28,630 bases of DNA from Mesaphorura yosii (GCA_009869945.1 WIXG01000656.1:1-28630), one strand, 5' to 3'; positions 9,801-19,635 are shown, counted from the first letter of the stretch. Notes: a model not told the origin generated them from the sequence alone. Translations and numbers: made by a program.

Positions 9801-10513
9801 CTTCCCTTCAATGACCCCAAAAGATGCTGCTCCTTCAGTGCGCGGTCGAAGAATTATGTAACTGACTTGAATTACACTGCTGCTGTCGACGACACGGCGC
9901 GGTATTGTTGTTTACTTTACTTTACTTCAAGTTACGTGATTGTGCTTAATTTTGCGTTTGTACTTTGGTGTTGTGCTGAGTTCTTTGATAATGCGATCTA
10001 GGTTTATGGTTTCTGGTTAAACACGAACACCAACACGGCATGGCACTGGCATGGCACGCGCGTGTGGAGTGTCGGGCCCAAGGGTTAGGCTTGTCCTGTC
10101 ATTCATATTCGTATTGTATCGTGTCATGGCTCATGCTTATGGCACGGTGGCTCATTGTAAATAAATACTAAGCACTAAGCACTTGTGCCGCCTGAGAATT
10201 CTCAATTCACTGCTACACTAAACTTACTAAACTAATGAAAGCTCACATTTGGTTGAGTCATCACCTGTCGTCGTGTTACTTGGCTGGTTAAGAAGACTGA
10301 GTGACTGGCTGGCTCCTGACTAGCTTGGTGCTTCGTAATTCGTAATTGTAATTGTGTGAACACTTGCATTGTTAAGAAAGACGGTCGAGCAGTCGAATGG
10401 TTGGTTGGCTGGCATGTTTGGTGGTTGAGTCACTGCATGTGAAATGAAGACGGTATGGTGCTGGGTGCTGGTGATTCAGTTCACAAATCACAAGGCCACG
10501 GCAGCGGCATGAT
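9801..10513. other. Intergenic region between genes B and C
   Basis: This must hold the promoter of gene B and the 3' UTR of gene C, both on the minus strand. No coding exon was found. Many short overlapping words (ggctggctgg, gtaattcgtaattgtaattg) give it a low-complexity look, but there is no clear repeat unit. Confidence 0.4.
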
Positions 10514-11113
10514 TCACAGGAACAACATCAGCTTTGACATTAACGCACTCACCGTCGCTACCAAAGCACTGCTGGCGCTGGCACTAATTGCTTTTGCTGC
10601 ATAGCCTGAATGCAGGGCTCGGCCTTCACCTGCACTGCTGGCCGTGCATAGACCCGTGTCCCTCCTCCTAACGCCTCGGTCTCCTGCCCACCCGCAGTAC
10701 GTTCCTGGCTCGCACGTGTACGCAGCGTACTCCGACTCGAGCCCCATCGCGTCTTCCCGAACACAGAGCTCACCCTCCGCCACGACGCAGCGCCCCATCG
10801 TCTCGTTGAAGTACGGCCTCGTCAGGGGCGCATGTGTTTCGGCCCTGAACGGCTCGCATTTGCACTGGAAGACGCTGAATCCCGGAGCGGCGGCACGGGG
10901 CAGTGTGGGTAGATTGACACAGGAGAGCAGTGTCGTAGGGCTTTGGCAGCCGTCTTCGTCTCCAGCGTAGGCACACGACTTGCCCTCGTAGGCTGCGGGC
11001 ACGGGTAGAACGGTCAAGGCCTGCGGCTGCTGGTCGGGCTCGGGTTCATGAAAATCTAGATCGGCGACCTCGATTAAGGACACAAACAACAATACCAAGA
11101 AAATAAAATCCAT
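10514..11113 (-). CDS. Ten-cysteine secreted/surface protein, cluster member C
   Basis: This 199-aa member starts with a short signal peptide (residues 1-17, FIFLVLLFVSLIEVA). An acidic, Pro/Gln-rich linker precedes the cysteine domain. Cysteines are at 47, 56, 65, 84, 86, 109, 117, 134, 140 and 156. The Cys1-Cys2 gap is three residues longer than in every other member, and the Cys3-Cys4 loop is also enlarged. Family segments are AAYEGKSC, CKCEPFRAET, LTRPYFNETMG, GRCVVAEGELC and YTCEPGTYC. The sequon NET lies just after the PYF motif. The C-terminal 40 residues are Ala/Ser-rich and hydrophobic with no charged tail, compatible with GPI anchoring. The coding region is one exon; a 5' UTR intron could not be placed with confidence. 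Confidence 0.83.
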   Translation of the reverse strand: MDFIFLVLLFVSLIEVADLDFHEPEPDQQPQALTVLPVPAAYEGKSCAYAGDEDGCQSPTTLLSCVNLPTLPRAAAPGFSVFQCKCEPFRAETHAPLTRPYFNETMGRCVVAEGELCVREDAMGLESEYAAYTCEPGTYCGWAGDRGVRRRDTGLCTASSAGEGRALHSGYAAKAISASASSALVATVSALMSKLMLFL

Positions 11114-11305
11114 GTCGTACGTATGACGAATTACGAAATGACAGCACAGCAGAGCAGAACAGAAAGGAATGACTCACTACGCTGCGTATGGAATTCGATC
11201 GATCGATGCGAGTGCGAGTGAGCAACCCGCTGCTTTATTTGAACCATGAATCTTGAATCACGTACGCGTATAGATTACAGATCTTTGTGACGTTTGTGAC
11301 ATGAT

Positions 11306-11869
11306 TTACCATGCGAAAATCAATGAAAACACGAAGAGGATGGCCAAGTAAGTGGCGAGGACGATGAGCGAGTTTTTCAGGCCCGCCACACCGGACGTCG
11401 TGCAGAATCCCGTATCCCGATCATGTACGTGTCCGTTTGTGCGTGCTCGGCCCTCGTCAATGACGCACCGGCTGCCTGGCCGGCAGGGCAGATCGCGAAT
11501 GGGTACGGACGAGGTGGAGGCGGCGTCGGTTCGCGGCGCGCAGGGCTCGCCATCGGGCAGCACGCACTTGCGGATCTCCGCGTCAAAGTACGGCGAGACG
11601 GTGTGTACGTTGCGTCCGATTCCGACGGCGTATTTGTCGCAGAGGCAGACGGTCAGCGGAGTCGGCGAGCCGAAGGCCCCGCAGCTCAGGCGCGTGTGGG
11701 TAGAGTCGCAGTTCAGTGCCGTTGTGCATGGCATTCCCTGATAGGCTTCCAGAGCGGAGGCGGGCGGTGGAGGAGCCAGGAAGGCCAAGGCAAGGATGGC
11801 GACGGCGAAGGCAGTGACTGTGGAAGTGATGGACGGAGAAAATTGAGAAGGCGCCAGCGCCAGCGCCAT
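11306..11869 (-). CDS. Ten-cysteine secreted/surface protein, cluster member D
   Basis: This 187-aa member has a long hydrophobic signal region (residues 13-39) rich in Ala/Leu/Pro. The ten cysteines are at 48, 54, 63, 75, 77, 102, 110, 129, 135 and 156. Family segments are EAYQGMPC, LSCGAFG, CLCDKYAVG, TVSPYFDAEI, KCVLPDGEPC and CRPGSRC, and the conserved Cys-Glu-Pro is Cys-Arg-Pro here. The C-terminus after residue 160 is a strongly hydrophobic helix (LIVLATYLAILFVFSLIFAW) with no charged end, so a GPI signal or terminal membrane anchor is likely. One coding exon. A 99-base 5' UTR intron (11976-11878) ends nine bases before the ATG. A 158-aa plus-strand frame over this gene is an antisense shadow created by GC-rich codons. 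Confidence 0.83.
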   Translation of the reverse strand: MALALAPSQFSPSITSTVTAFAVAILALAFLAPPPPASALEAYQGMPCTTALNCDSTHTRLSCGAFGSPTPLTVCLCDKYAVGIGRNVHTVSPYFDAEIRKCVLPDGEPCAPRTDAASTSSVPIRDLPCRPGSRCVIDEGRARTNGHVHDRDTGFCTTSGVAGLKNSLIVLATYLAILFVFSLIFAW

Positions 11870-11976
11870 TTTCCAGCCTTAAACAGACAAATTCATTGAA
11901 AATATTTGGTATATTTGTCAAAATGTCTAAAATCATGCCAAGAATTCCAATGTCAAGCCACAATTCGACAAATTAC

Positions 11977-12439
11977 CTTCGAAAGCGTGCAAAATTCCCC
12001 AAACTGACCAAATTTCTGGCGTTCCAGTCGCGAATTTTATGCAAAGCTTGCTTATTGCTTGAGGCGTAATTCAGTCCCAGCCAGATGCGGAACTCAAACT
12101 GAGTTTTGCTGATCTGATATGCTCCTTGAACAAAATGTCCGAGCAAAACTCAGAGTCATAGTCAAAGTCTGCTAGAAGAGAAGAGAAGAATGGGCGAGAA
12201 CTCTGTAGAAAATCGTATCCGTACCCATGTTGCAAAGGAACTCAAAATAGATCACAAGACACTCGATTATCATCACTCGGGGTGTTGTTATGTAACACTT
12301 TCTTTTCTCCAAAAACTCCAAATCTCTATTTTTAGCCTTTTGCAGATGCAAAGTGAGATGAATTGATCGATTTACGGTTTGTATCCAAATTCTGCTCGCT
12401 CCTGGCTCATGCCTGCAGAGGAGCTTATTTGCTCATTGC
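11977..12439. other. Intergenic region between genes D and E
   Basis: This contains the promoter side of gene D and the 3' side of gene E. No coding exon, RNA or repeat was recognised. Confidence 0.4.
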
Positions 12440-12931
12440 TCATAACATATGGCTTAATGTAAACAGGAACACGGAACTGAAGGCGCTGAAAACGCGGACG
12501 CTGAGACTGGCGATGGTCAACGCGGGTATGTGCGCGGAGGCTCCGCTGCAGACGCCAAGCACGTTGGTTCCTGGCATGTACTGCAGCTGAAGACAGACGG
12601 TTTTGGGCTCGCACTGAATGCGGCTGAGGTAGCCTCCGTTGAGCACGCAGACATCGTCCTGCCGCACGACGCAGCGCCCCAGCGTCCCGTGGAAATATGG
12701 CTGCGTCACATTGTAGCCTTCGTGGAGCCAGAACGACTGGCACCCACACCGCGATGTTTTTTGGTCGCAGAGCAGGCGCGTTTTCTCGAAATCGCAGTCC
12801 GAAGCAGTCTCGCAAGAGGATTCAAAGTCGAACGCAGTCACTGTCACTGCGAAGACGATGAAGGTGCACGCGCACACGACCTGGGCGAAAATCAGGAGCC
12901 CGGCGGTAGAAAAGCACGATTTTAACTTCAT
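12440..12931 (-). CDS. Ten-cysteine secreted/surface protein, cluster member E
   Basis: From the ATG at 12931 this gives 163 aa. An upstream in-frame extension to 13009 begins with TTG and is rejected: a splice acceptor (…CAG) sits six bases before 12931, matching the gene structure of A, B and D. Residues 1-33 are hydrophobic, a signal peptide or signal anchor. Framework cysteines are at 40, 46, 55, 62, 64, 87, 95, 107, 113 and 128. Family segments are SSCETASDC, CGCQSFWLHEG, NVTQPYFHGTLG, GRCVVRQDDVC and QCEPKTVC. The NVT sequon overlaps the TQPYF motif. This is the most compact member: the Cys3-Cys4 and Cys7-Cys8 loops are short, and it lacks the Y-x-G before Cys1. The tail (131-163) is hydrophobic. 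The candidate 5' UTR intron is 13146-12938 (209 bases). Confidence 0.83.
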   Translation of the reverse strand: MKLKSCFSTAGLLIFAQVVCACTFIVFAVTVTAFDFESSCETASDCDFEKTRLLCDQKTSRCGCQSFWLHEGYNVTQPYFHGTLGRCVVRQDDVCVLNGGYLSRIQCEPKTVCLQLQYMPGTNVLGVCSGASAHIPALTIASLSVRVFSAFSSVFLFTLSHML

Positions 12932-13146
12932 TTTGCACTGCAATCTGAATATGCAGCTTGAAGCACGCAAGACAAACCAAGAGATGAACGCAAATTCGCG
13001 AATGATCAAGGTTCAAGGAAGTGAGAGTCGTAAAATGGCGAATTTTGGTTGATTCGTAATTGTTGCACTGCCAGCGTGCCAACTCGCCAACTACTGTGTG
13101 CTAGACAATGTATAATTACATTTACATTTTTGCATTTAACACTTAC

Positions 13147-14769
13147 CATTTGCATTGCATTGCAATGCGATTGCGAATTGTGAATTGCGGATTTTGATTA
13201 TATTACATTGGATGTTATGGTTAGATTTGAGATACGAAAGTATGTACAGAAGTAAAATACGAATGTAGTCAGTCCGTGGCCAAGTGAATGCGTGCAATGC
13301 ATTGCTCATTGCGTGTTTACACTGTTATACTGTACGAAAGACTCAAACCAAAGCTGATCTGGTCTGGCCTTGACAACCTCGCAAGATCACAAACTTGTAT
13401 GTGGTCCATTTTTTGCCGTGGCATGGCCGTTGTCAATTACTTTTTTGTGCGCTTTCCAAGCGAAACACAGTGCCGAGTTGATGAGATTCATACATGAAAT
13501 ATGAAGGCGATGAGCATTGGACATTTTTTGGTACTTTAATCGATACACTCATCAATTCTGTGTCGATTACTTCGTTCGAGGCTTCCTCATTGCCTCAAAT
13601 TCGATTCACTTTCAGTATATTCAGCTGGAATATGAAAAGCACAAGGGAAAATCTCCTTTCTACCTGCTCTTATTCTGCTTTCGTTTCTTTTCTAACGGAT
13701 GCAGCTGCCTTTGTCCTCTGGGGTGAATAATTCGGGGTCAGATGCATATCCCTGCATTGCATTCTACACGAGGCGAAAGCAATTTCATTATTTGATGTAC
13801 AAGAATTGATTTATACGAGCAAATACGAGCCCTGCCCCCGCACAGGCAAAGGGGGCTTTGAAAACGAAGGGGGGAGGGGAATTTCGTTGTGAGGAGGGAA
13901 CGAGACGCAGCGCAACAAAGACCAAAGATGTGGTTCAGTCCGGCGTCGGCCTGTGATTTATTCTACTTGGAAAGTTCCAGTTGAGTAGTTCTCCAGGCGG
14001 TTCGTGTGCCAAACGGCATGAATTTAATTCGTACGTAACTTGATTCGATTTGGATTTGGCTCGATAAAAACTGTTACTGTGAGATGGTAAGTTGGTGTCC
14101 AATTAACTAATTAACTTACTACATTTATTGTACTGGTTCCGAAACGTATGTCCTTAGTCTCAATACTCATTACAGAGTACAGTCTGTGATAATTACTCCT
14201 TTTGATTTCATCTCACAATCAGTCAGTTTCGTCTTTCGTGAGCTGGATACTGCCAGTAGCATCAGCCTCGCTAGCCTCGAATTTTGTCTACGACAGCATC
14301 TCCAGCCATCACTGGCCACGTACCTGGCCCAGCTTTAAATTGGCCCACGTCAGTGGAAAGTTAATCCATTAGCGACTGATCGATAAACAAACCCTTCAGC
14401 ATCACAAATCAATTAAGTGTCAACTTAAATACAAAGAAACACAAAGGATGGTTCTGCAGAATAAAGCCAAGTCCTCTGGATATATTTCAGATTAAAGGAA
14501 TCAATACTGTGAGATTGTGACTGATTCGATTTATTAGAATATTTGTGATGCAAATACACAGGATGTAATTTACAACAGAACGCACGCATCCATAACGGTA
14601 GAGGCACAATGCTACATTTTTTGTAAAACATTCCGCACATTCTTTGCATTTCAGAGAGATGAATGCATATGAGGGGGAAGCCTCATATTTGTGTGTATCG
14701 TCGTTCGTTAAGCGAAATTGACGACCATAACCTTTTAGATTCGAACAATGCTGAAATGCGAATATATTA
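13147..14769. other. Intergenic region between gene E and the FABP-like gene
   Basis: About 1.6 kb without a gene I can support. Reading frames of 60-80 codons near 13494-13730 lack domain features and coding-like composition. A G-rich patch (13851-13879) is described in the findings. A minus-strand gene lies on either side, so this contains the gene E promoter and the FABP 3' flank. Confidence 0.45.
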
Positions 14770-14780
14770 TTTATTTTATT
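14770..14780 (-). terminator. Tandem poly(A) signals of the FABP-like gene
   Basis: Two overlapping TTTATT hexamers (14770-14775 and 14775-14780) read AATAAA on the minus strand, 26-36 bases past the FABP-like stop codon. Confidence 0.65.
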
Positions 14781-14805
14781 TAAGCGGATCATGCCGCCGC
14801 GCCAT

Positions 14806-15234
14806 TTACTTAACCCGCTTAAACTTCATCGTGGAGACGACGGAGCCGATGCTGGCAGTGACGATCATTTCATCTTGCGTGAACTCGCGGAGTGTCAGCG
14901 TCTCCAGGTTTTCGCTCTCCAGCTTGTGGACGTGGCGCATTCGCTTCTGCTCGTCTTCCCAGGTCACCAGGTGCTTCGACTTGCGGCCACTGCGCGGCGA
15001 GACATCCTCCAGCTCGACGCCCCACTCGAACACGAGCTCCATGTTACGGATCGGGACGACGATGGTCTGCTTCACCTTCCCGTCGCCGGCATCCTCGTAC
15101 TTGTACGTCGGCTTGATGCTGCCTGCGAGCTTCCGGGCGATCAGGTCCATGCCCATGGCCTTCAGGAACTCGTCCTGGTTCTCGGAGGAAACCATCTTCC
15201 ACTCGCCAAAGATTACCGCAACGTTGCTCGTCAT
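14806..15234 (-). CDS. Fatty-acid-binding-protein-like (FABP/CRABP) intracellular lipid carrier
   Basis: This 142-aa member of the cytosolic lipid-binding (calycin, ten-strand beta barrel) family has the start segment FGEWKMVSSENQDEFLKAMG, including the G-x-W signature (G10, W12). It continues with RKLAGSIKPTYKY, LVTWEDEQKRM and LTLREFTQDEMI and ends VVSTMKFKRVK. These proteins carry fatty acids, retinoids or similar lipids in the cytosol. Two oddities: the usual carboxylate-binding Arg-x-Tyr in the last strand is replaced by Met-Lys-Phe (136-138), and the gene is a single exon whereas most animal FABP genes have up to three introns. At 142 aa it is slightly longer than the usual 130-135. An upstream in-frame TTG (15264) was rejected in favour of the ATG at 15234. 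Assignment to the family is secure; ligand is unknown. Confidence 0.88.
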   Translation of the reverse strand: MTSNVAVIFGEWKMVSSENQDEFLKAMGMDLIARKLAGSIKPTYKYEDAGDGKVKQTIVVPIRNMELVFEWGVELEDVSPRSGRKSKHLVTWEDEQKRMRHVHKLESENLETLTLREFTQDEMIVTASIGSVVSTMKFKRVK

Positions 15235-16209
15235 GGCTTCGGATTTCAGTGTCAAGATGGGCAAAATGGAATTATAAACTCGGCACTCGACAGGGAAGTA
15301 AATGAGTGAATGGCTGGAACAGTCGACTCAAGGCATCCTCATCGCGTATCGCATTACTTCCCCAATCAACCGACGTACTTGGTCGGTCATGTGCCATTAC
15401 GTCAATATCATTAATCTATCAACAAATTAGCATTGTGTGAGTCCGAGGCTGAGCTGAGCCGACTCAAGTCAACATATTGCCGTCAGTTTACTGTGATTAT
15501 TGAAAATACAAGGAAGATAAGATTATGCTTTCATTGCAAGCACAATTAGCTTGCGATCGTCACGAGTTTACCTTTTACCAACTACTTTTAAGCGTTTAGC
15601 ATTGCAATTTGCGATTATTGAGCAACGAGACAAGTGCAGCGCAGCGTATTGCAGTGGCAATGTAAAGTGCAAAACAACGTCCGTCCATGGACTTTGGAGC
15701 CATCACATGCTCCTGCATTGTACTCCCGCATGTCTACTGACGTGAGGAGTAAAGTTGTTGAAGCATCGACATGACACGTGCGCCACTCATGCGGAAGTTC
15801 TTGCAGGAAGGAACAGAAAATTGCTGATTATAAATATGGCCGGTCTTGTTCATGAAATGCATACACCAATGGGTATAAACTCCTTCCGGATGATTCCGCA
15901 CACCGAATTACGTAGTTTCTTGACTTGACATACCTTAAACTTTGTACCCAACACCGTCAGATGATGAGATGGAACCCACCTGAGAGGAAGTCGTGTCAAT
16001 CAGATTTCAGACAGGCGCAACGCACAATGGAAAATTTCAATGTCAAATGCAATAACAACTTGCAATGTGCCGTAAAGAAAAATACAGTCTCATCTCATTC
16101 GGATTCCATTCCCAGCCCGGTTGTATTCGGTTTGCTTTTTCTCTCAGCTGTGTTCGATCGCTTTTGATTCCATTTCCAGCTTTCAACAAGTGAATTAAAG
16201 TGATTCCTG
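15235..16209. other. Divergent promoter region between FABP-like and AKR1
   Basis: The two flanking genes point away from each other. TATAAATA at 15829-15836 is a candidate TATA box for the AKR gene, but it is about 370 bases from the ATG and would need a long leader. No coding exon was recognised; frames near 15551 and 15925 look random. Confidence 0.4.
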
Positions 16210-17292
16210 ATGTCTGCAAAAATTACAATTCCAACTTTGAAACTTAACAATGGGTTCCAGATGCCCATTTTTGGATTGGGGACTTGGAAAGTAAGTTAAT
16301 CAACGCAATTGCATGCAACATTCTTGAACACTGGCTACTTTTGCTTTCTGTGCAGCAAATTGGTTGGGCTAATAATTGACAACTCCAATTTTTTAATTCA
16401 GTCGAAGCCTGGTGAGGTGACCCAAGCCGTGAAGGATGCCATCGATGTCGGCTATCGCCTAATTGACGGTGCCCATGTGTACGAGAATGAAGTGGAGGTC
16501 GGCGCCGCCATCAACGCCAAGATCCAGGACGGGACAGTCAAGCGTGAGGAGCTGTTCGTCACTAGCAAGCTCTGGAACACTTTCCACCGCCAAGATCTCG
16601 TTGTGCCCGCCCTTAAGAAAACTCTGTCGGATCTCAACCTGCAGTATTTGGACTTGTATCTCATTCACTGGCCCATCGCCTTCAAGGAAGACACCGATCT
16701 ACTCTTCCCGAAGGATGATCAAGACAATCTACTCTACAGCAACGTGGACATTGTCGAAACGTGGAAGGGGATGGAGGAGTGTGTTCGACTGGGCCTCACC
16801 AGGTCCATTGGAGTCTCCAACTTCAACTCGGAGCAGATCAACCGAATTCTGGCTGCCTGCACTATTAAACCAGTCAACAATCAAGTGGAGTGCCATCCGT
16901 ATTTGAATCAGCGCAAGCTCGAAGAGTTTTGCAAATTAAAGGACATCGTTCTGACCGGCTACAGCCCGTTGGGCTCACCGGATCGTCCGTGGGCTAAGCC
17001 AGAAGATCCGAAGCTGCTTGACGACCCGAAGCTTCAGGAGCTCGCGAAGAAGTACAGCAAGAGCCCAGCCCAGATTGTGCTCCGATGGCTGGTGCAGAGG
17101 GACATCGTCGCCATTCCGAAGACCGTGAGAAAGGAGCGCCTGATTGAGAACATGAACATCTTTGACTTCAGCCTGTCGGGCGACGACATTGCCTACATGA
17201 ACACGTTCAATCGGCCAGGAGGCGAGGGACGGATTTGTGCAGTGAACGGAATGAAAGGCAGCATCAATTACCCGTTCAGCATCGAATTCTAA
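16210..17292 (+). CDS. Aldo-keto reductase, tandem copy 1 (AKR1 superfamily)
   Basis: An NADPH-dependent carbonyl reductase of the aldose-reductase type, acting on aldehydes/ketones in the cytosol. Exon 1 is 16210-16290 and exon 2 is 16402-17292 (GTAAGT...CAG, phase 0), giving 323 aa. The catalytic tetrad is complete: D49 and Y54 (GYRLIDGAHVYENE), K83 (FVTSKLW) and H116 (DLYLIHWP). Other landmarks are SIGVSNFNSEQI, NQVECHPYLNQ, GYSPLGSPDRPWA and the cofactor-binding IPKTVRKERLIEN. The length is standard for the family. Reading through the intron from 16309 would give a false N-terminus that lacks the first beta strand. AKR2 downstream is a close tandem duplicate with the intron at the same codon. 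Substrate cannot be predicted. In insects such enzymes take part in polyol, juvenile-hormone or detoxification chemistry. Confidence 0.94.
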
Positions 17293-17320
17293 TCAGTCCA
17301 GCAGCAGCAGTCCAGTTCAA

Positions 17321-17351
17321 TCATAAGTATTATGCAGCATAATACTTATGA
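17321..17351. repeat. Perfect 14-bp inverted repeat (hairpin) in the AKR1 3' UTR
   Basis: TCATAAGTATTATG, a three-base loop (CAG) and CATAATACTTATGA form a perfect palindromic stem 28 bases after the AKR1 stop codon. The first eleven bases of the arm (with shifted ending) recur at once downstream (17353-17362), so the area has repeated the motif. Confidence 0.85.
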
Positions 17352-17426
17352 ATCATAAGTATGATTATGATTATGCATACGCTGTTTGATGCTTTAAGTT
17401 TATCAGAATCACAATGAAACTGAAAC

Positions 17427-17432
17427 AATAAA
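17427..17432 (+). terminator. Poly(A) signal AATAAA of AKR1
   Basis: AATAAA lies 134 bases after the AKR1 stop codon, so the 17321 hairpin would be inside the transcript. Confidence 0.65.
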
Positions 17433-18004
17433 GCGAACCAATTACTAATCCATCAAATCAGTATAGCATTTTGATGTCTTTATGAGTTTATGAGCACCTG
17501 CACGAAATACGAAATACTAAACACGAATATGAACGCCCTGGAAAAATTTTCATCAATCATCGCCTAGTTGATGAACTCACAATCGCACTGGAGCTGCGAC
17601 GGTTTAACCTTCACGTTTCGAGTGTATGTCAATTGAAGGTCAGCCAGCACATAAATTACAATTGCACGTACGGGCACTGGTCATGAACGTGAAGCTTTGT
17701 TAACTGAGCCGTGCTGTGCCGAAGCAAGAGCAATAAATCCAGCTCAGCTTCATAAATATGCAAATGAGTACATGCTACGAGCACGCCTCGTATTACACGC
17801 CGGCCGGGCTTGGGTATGGGCAAACTATGCTGTGTTGTGGTTAGTTAGTTTAGCTTTTAGTAGTTTTGTATTTATTCAAGGTCCAGAAGCGTAGTTTGCG
17901 TCTTTTCTGCTCCTGACTTCGGCCGAGGAAGTTACCTGCCAGCTTCAGCTCCGTGACAGTTTTCCTGATTCGCCAAACAATCGACAACGTGTCAACTGTC
18001 AATC
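17433..18004. other. Intergenic region / AKR2 promoter
   Basis: No coding exon was found. An octamer-like ATGCAAAT lies at about 17758-17765 and an AT-rich ATAAATAT just before it. Either could be part of the AKR2 promoter, but this is weak. Confidence 0.35.
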
Positions 18005-19534
18005 ATGGCTCCAGTCGTGCCAACTGTTAAACTCAACAATGGACTCGCTATGCCAATCTTTGGACTCGGAACCTGGAAAGTAAGTCAATCAATCTCTTCT
18101 TTTCGCAAGGCTCTTTCCAAATTTTGAACAAAATTTGCACAGTGGGGTAAATTTAATTAATTAATTCAGTGAGCAGACTGGCCAGTTTCCTCCTTGGACC
18201 TAAAATTAATCGGCTAATTAGTAAATCGGCAGCTAAATTAGCAAAACCCTTAAACACATGGCGCTTCGGCGTCGGCGCTCCACGTCAAAATTGACTATCG
18301 ACGTGTAACGTACGTGTACTCAGGCAACCACAGCGCTCCAGACCTTCCAGGTCGTGCTCACCACGCCGCATAAATTACGTAATTGGACATTGGGTACTAA
18401 ATATTTGTATACACGACGTGTAACGAGTAACCAAAGACGACCGGCGCCAGCAGCTGCAATGCGGTGTCGGGTTACGTAATCATTAGTGTACAAATACTGT
18501 GCTCGTCCTGTCCTAATAACCCCCAAGGTCAGGTATGTGTTGATTCGCAGCTGCCGGTCGGGGCGATCACTCATTGACCACGTTGTAAATTAATGCCTTT
18601 TCGATTCATATTACTCACTGCATATTACCTATATTTCTGATGACAGTCTAAGCCTGGTGAGGTCACCCAGACGGTGAAGGACGCAATTGACGTCGGCTAC
18701 CGCCTCATCGATGGTGCGTTCGCGTACCAGAATGAGCCAGAAGTCGGCGCCGCCATCGCCGCCAAGATCAAGGACGGAACCGTCAAGCGTGAGGACTTGT
18801 TCATCACCAGCAAGCTGTGGGGCACGTACCACCGCGCTGATTTGGTCATTCCGGCCCTGAAGAAGACGCTGAGCGATCTGGGTCTCGATTATCTCGACTT
18901 ATACTTGATTCACTGGCCCATCGCCCTCAAAGAAGGAACCCCGGACTTGTACCCGTCTGACGACAAGGGCGTCCCGATTAACAGCGACTCTGACTTTGTG
19001 GACACATGGAAGTCGATGGAAGAGGCCGTGAAGCAGGGGCTCGTCCGCTCGATTGGCGTCTCCAACTTCAACTCGGAGCAAATCAACCGCATCCTGGCGG
19101 CGTGCACCATCAAGCCGGTGACCAACCAGGTCGAGTGTCATCCGTACTTCAACCAGAAGAAGCTGCAGGAGTTTTGCAAGTCGAAGGACATTGTCATCAC
19201 AGGCTACAGCCCGCTTGGCTCGCCCGACCGTCCGTGGGCCACCGCAGACGACGAGAAACTGCTGGACAATCCGAAGCTCATTGAGCTGGGGAAGAAGTAC
19301 GGCAAGAGCCCGGCTCAGGTCGTCCTCCGCTGGCTCGTCCAGCGTGGCATCATCACCATTCCAAAGACCGTGCGCAAGGCTCGCCTGATTGAGAACCTCA
19401 ACATCTTTGACTTCACATTGACAGAGGAAGACAACGCTGTGCTGTTCGGACTGAACCGTCCGAAGGACGGGCGTCTCTGCCCGGAGACCCACTGCATCAC
19501 CAACAAGTTCTATCCGTTCCACATTGAATTTTAA
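18005..19534 (+). CDS. Aldo-keto reductase, tandem copy 2 (AKR1 superfamily)
   Basis: This is a second NADPH-dependent reductase of the same type. Exon 1 is 18005-18079 and exon 2 is 18647-19534, with the intron in phase 0 at exactly the codon used in AKR1. The protein is 320 aa. The tetrad is intact: D47, Y52 (GYRLIDGAFAYQNE), K81 (ITSKLWGTYH) and H114 (LDLYLIHWP). The middle of the protein is nearly identical to AKR1 (SIGVSNFNSEQINRILAAC is shared), and the differences concentrate in the loop after the catalytic His and in the C-terminal loop, which sets substrate choice in this family. Start codon: the ATG leads straight into the beta-hairpin PTVKLNNGLAMP. The intron is 567 bases against 111 in AKR1. 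Exon 2 is GC-richer than in AKR1, so codon use has drifted since duplication. Confidence 0.95.
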
Positions 19535-19635
19535 ATTCTTGTATCCGAATGACTTGCATTCTGTAGCTATTGATTAACTCATTGTGAACCAGGCAGCTGT
19601 CATAAATCCATGTCTATTCGTCGGTTATCTTGATG

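Noticed and set aside
11423..11899. 158-codon plus-strand open frame
   Set aside because: It is antisense to ten-cysteine gene D, which has a signal peptide and the full framework; the frame is a by-product of GC-rich codons.
12932..13009. 26-residue N-terminal extension of gene E
   Set aside because: It would start at TTG and crosses a splice acceptor that matches the 5' UTR intron of the paralogues.
14791..15309. 172- and 204-codon plus-strand frames over the FABP-like gene
   Set aside because: They are antisense shadows; the minus strand encodes a clear lipid-binding protein.
16309..16401. Upstream coding extension of AKR1 exon 2
   Set aside because: It is intron read-through; the real first exon (16210-16290) encodes the family's first beta-hairpin and splices in phase.
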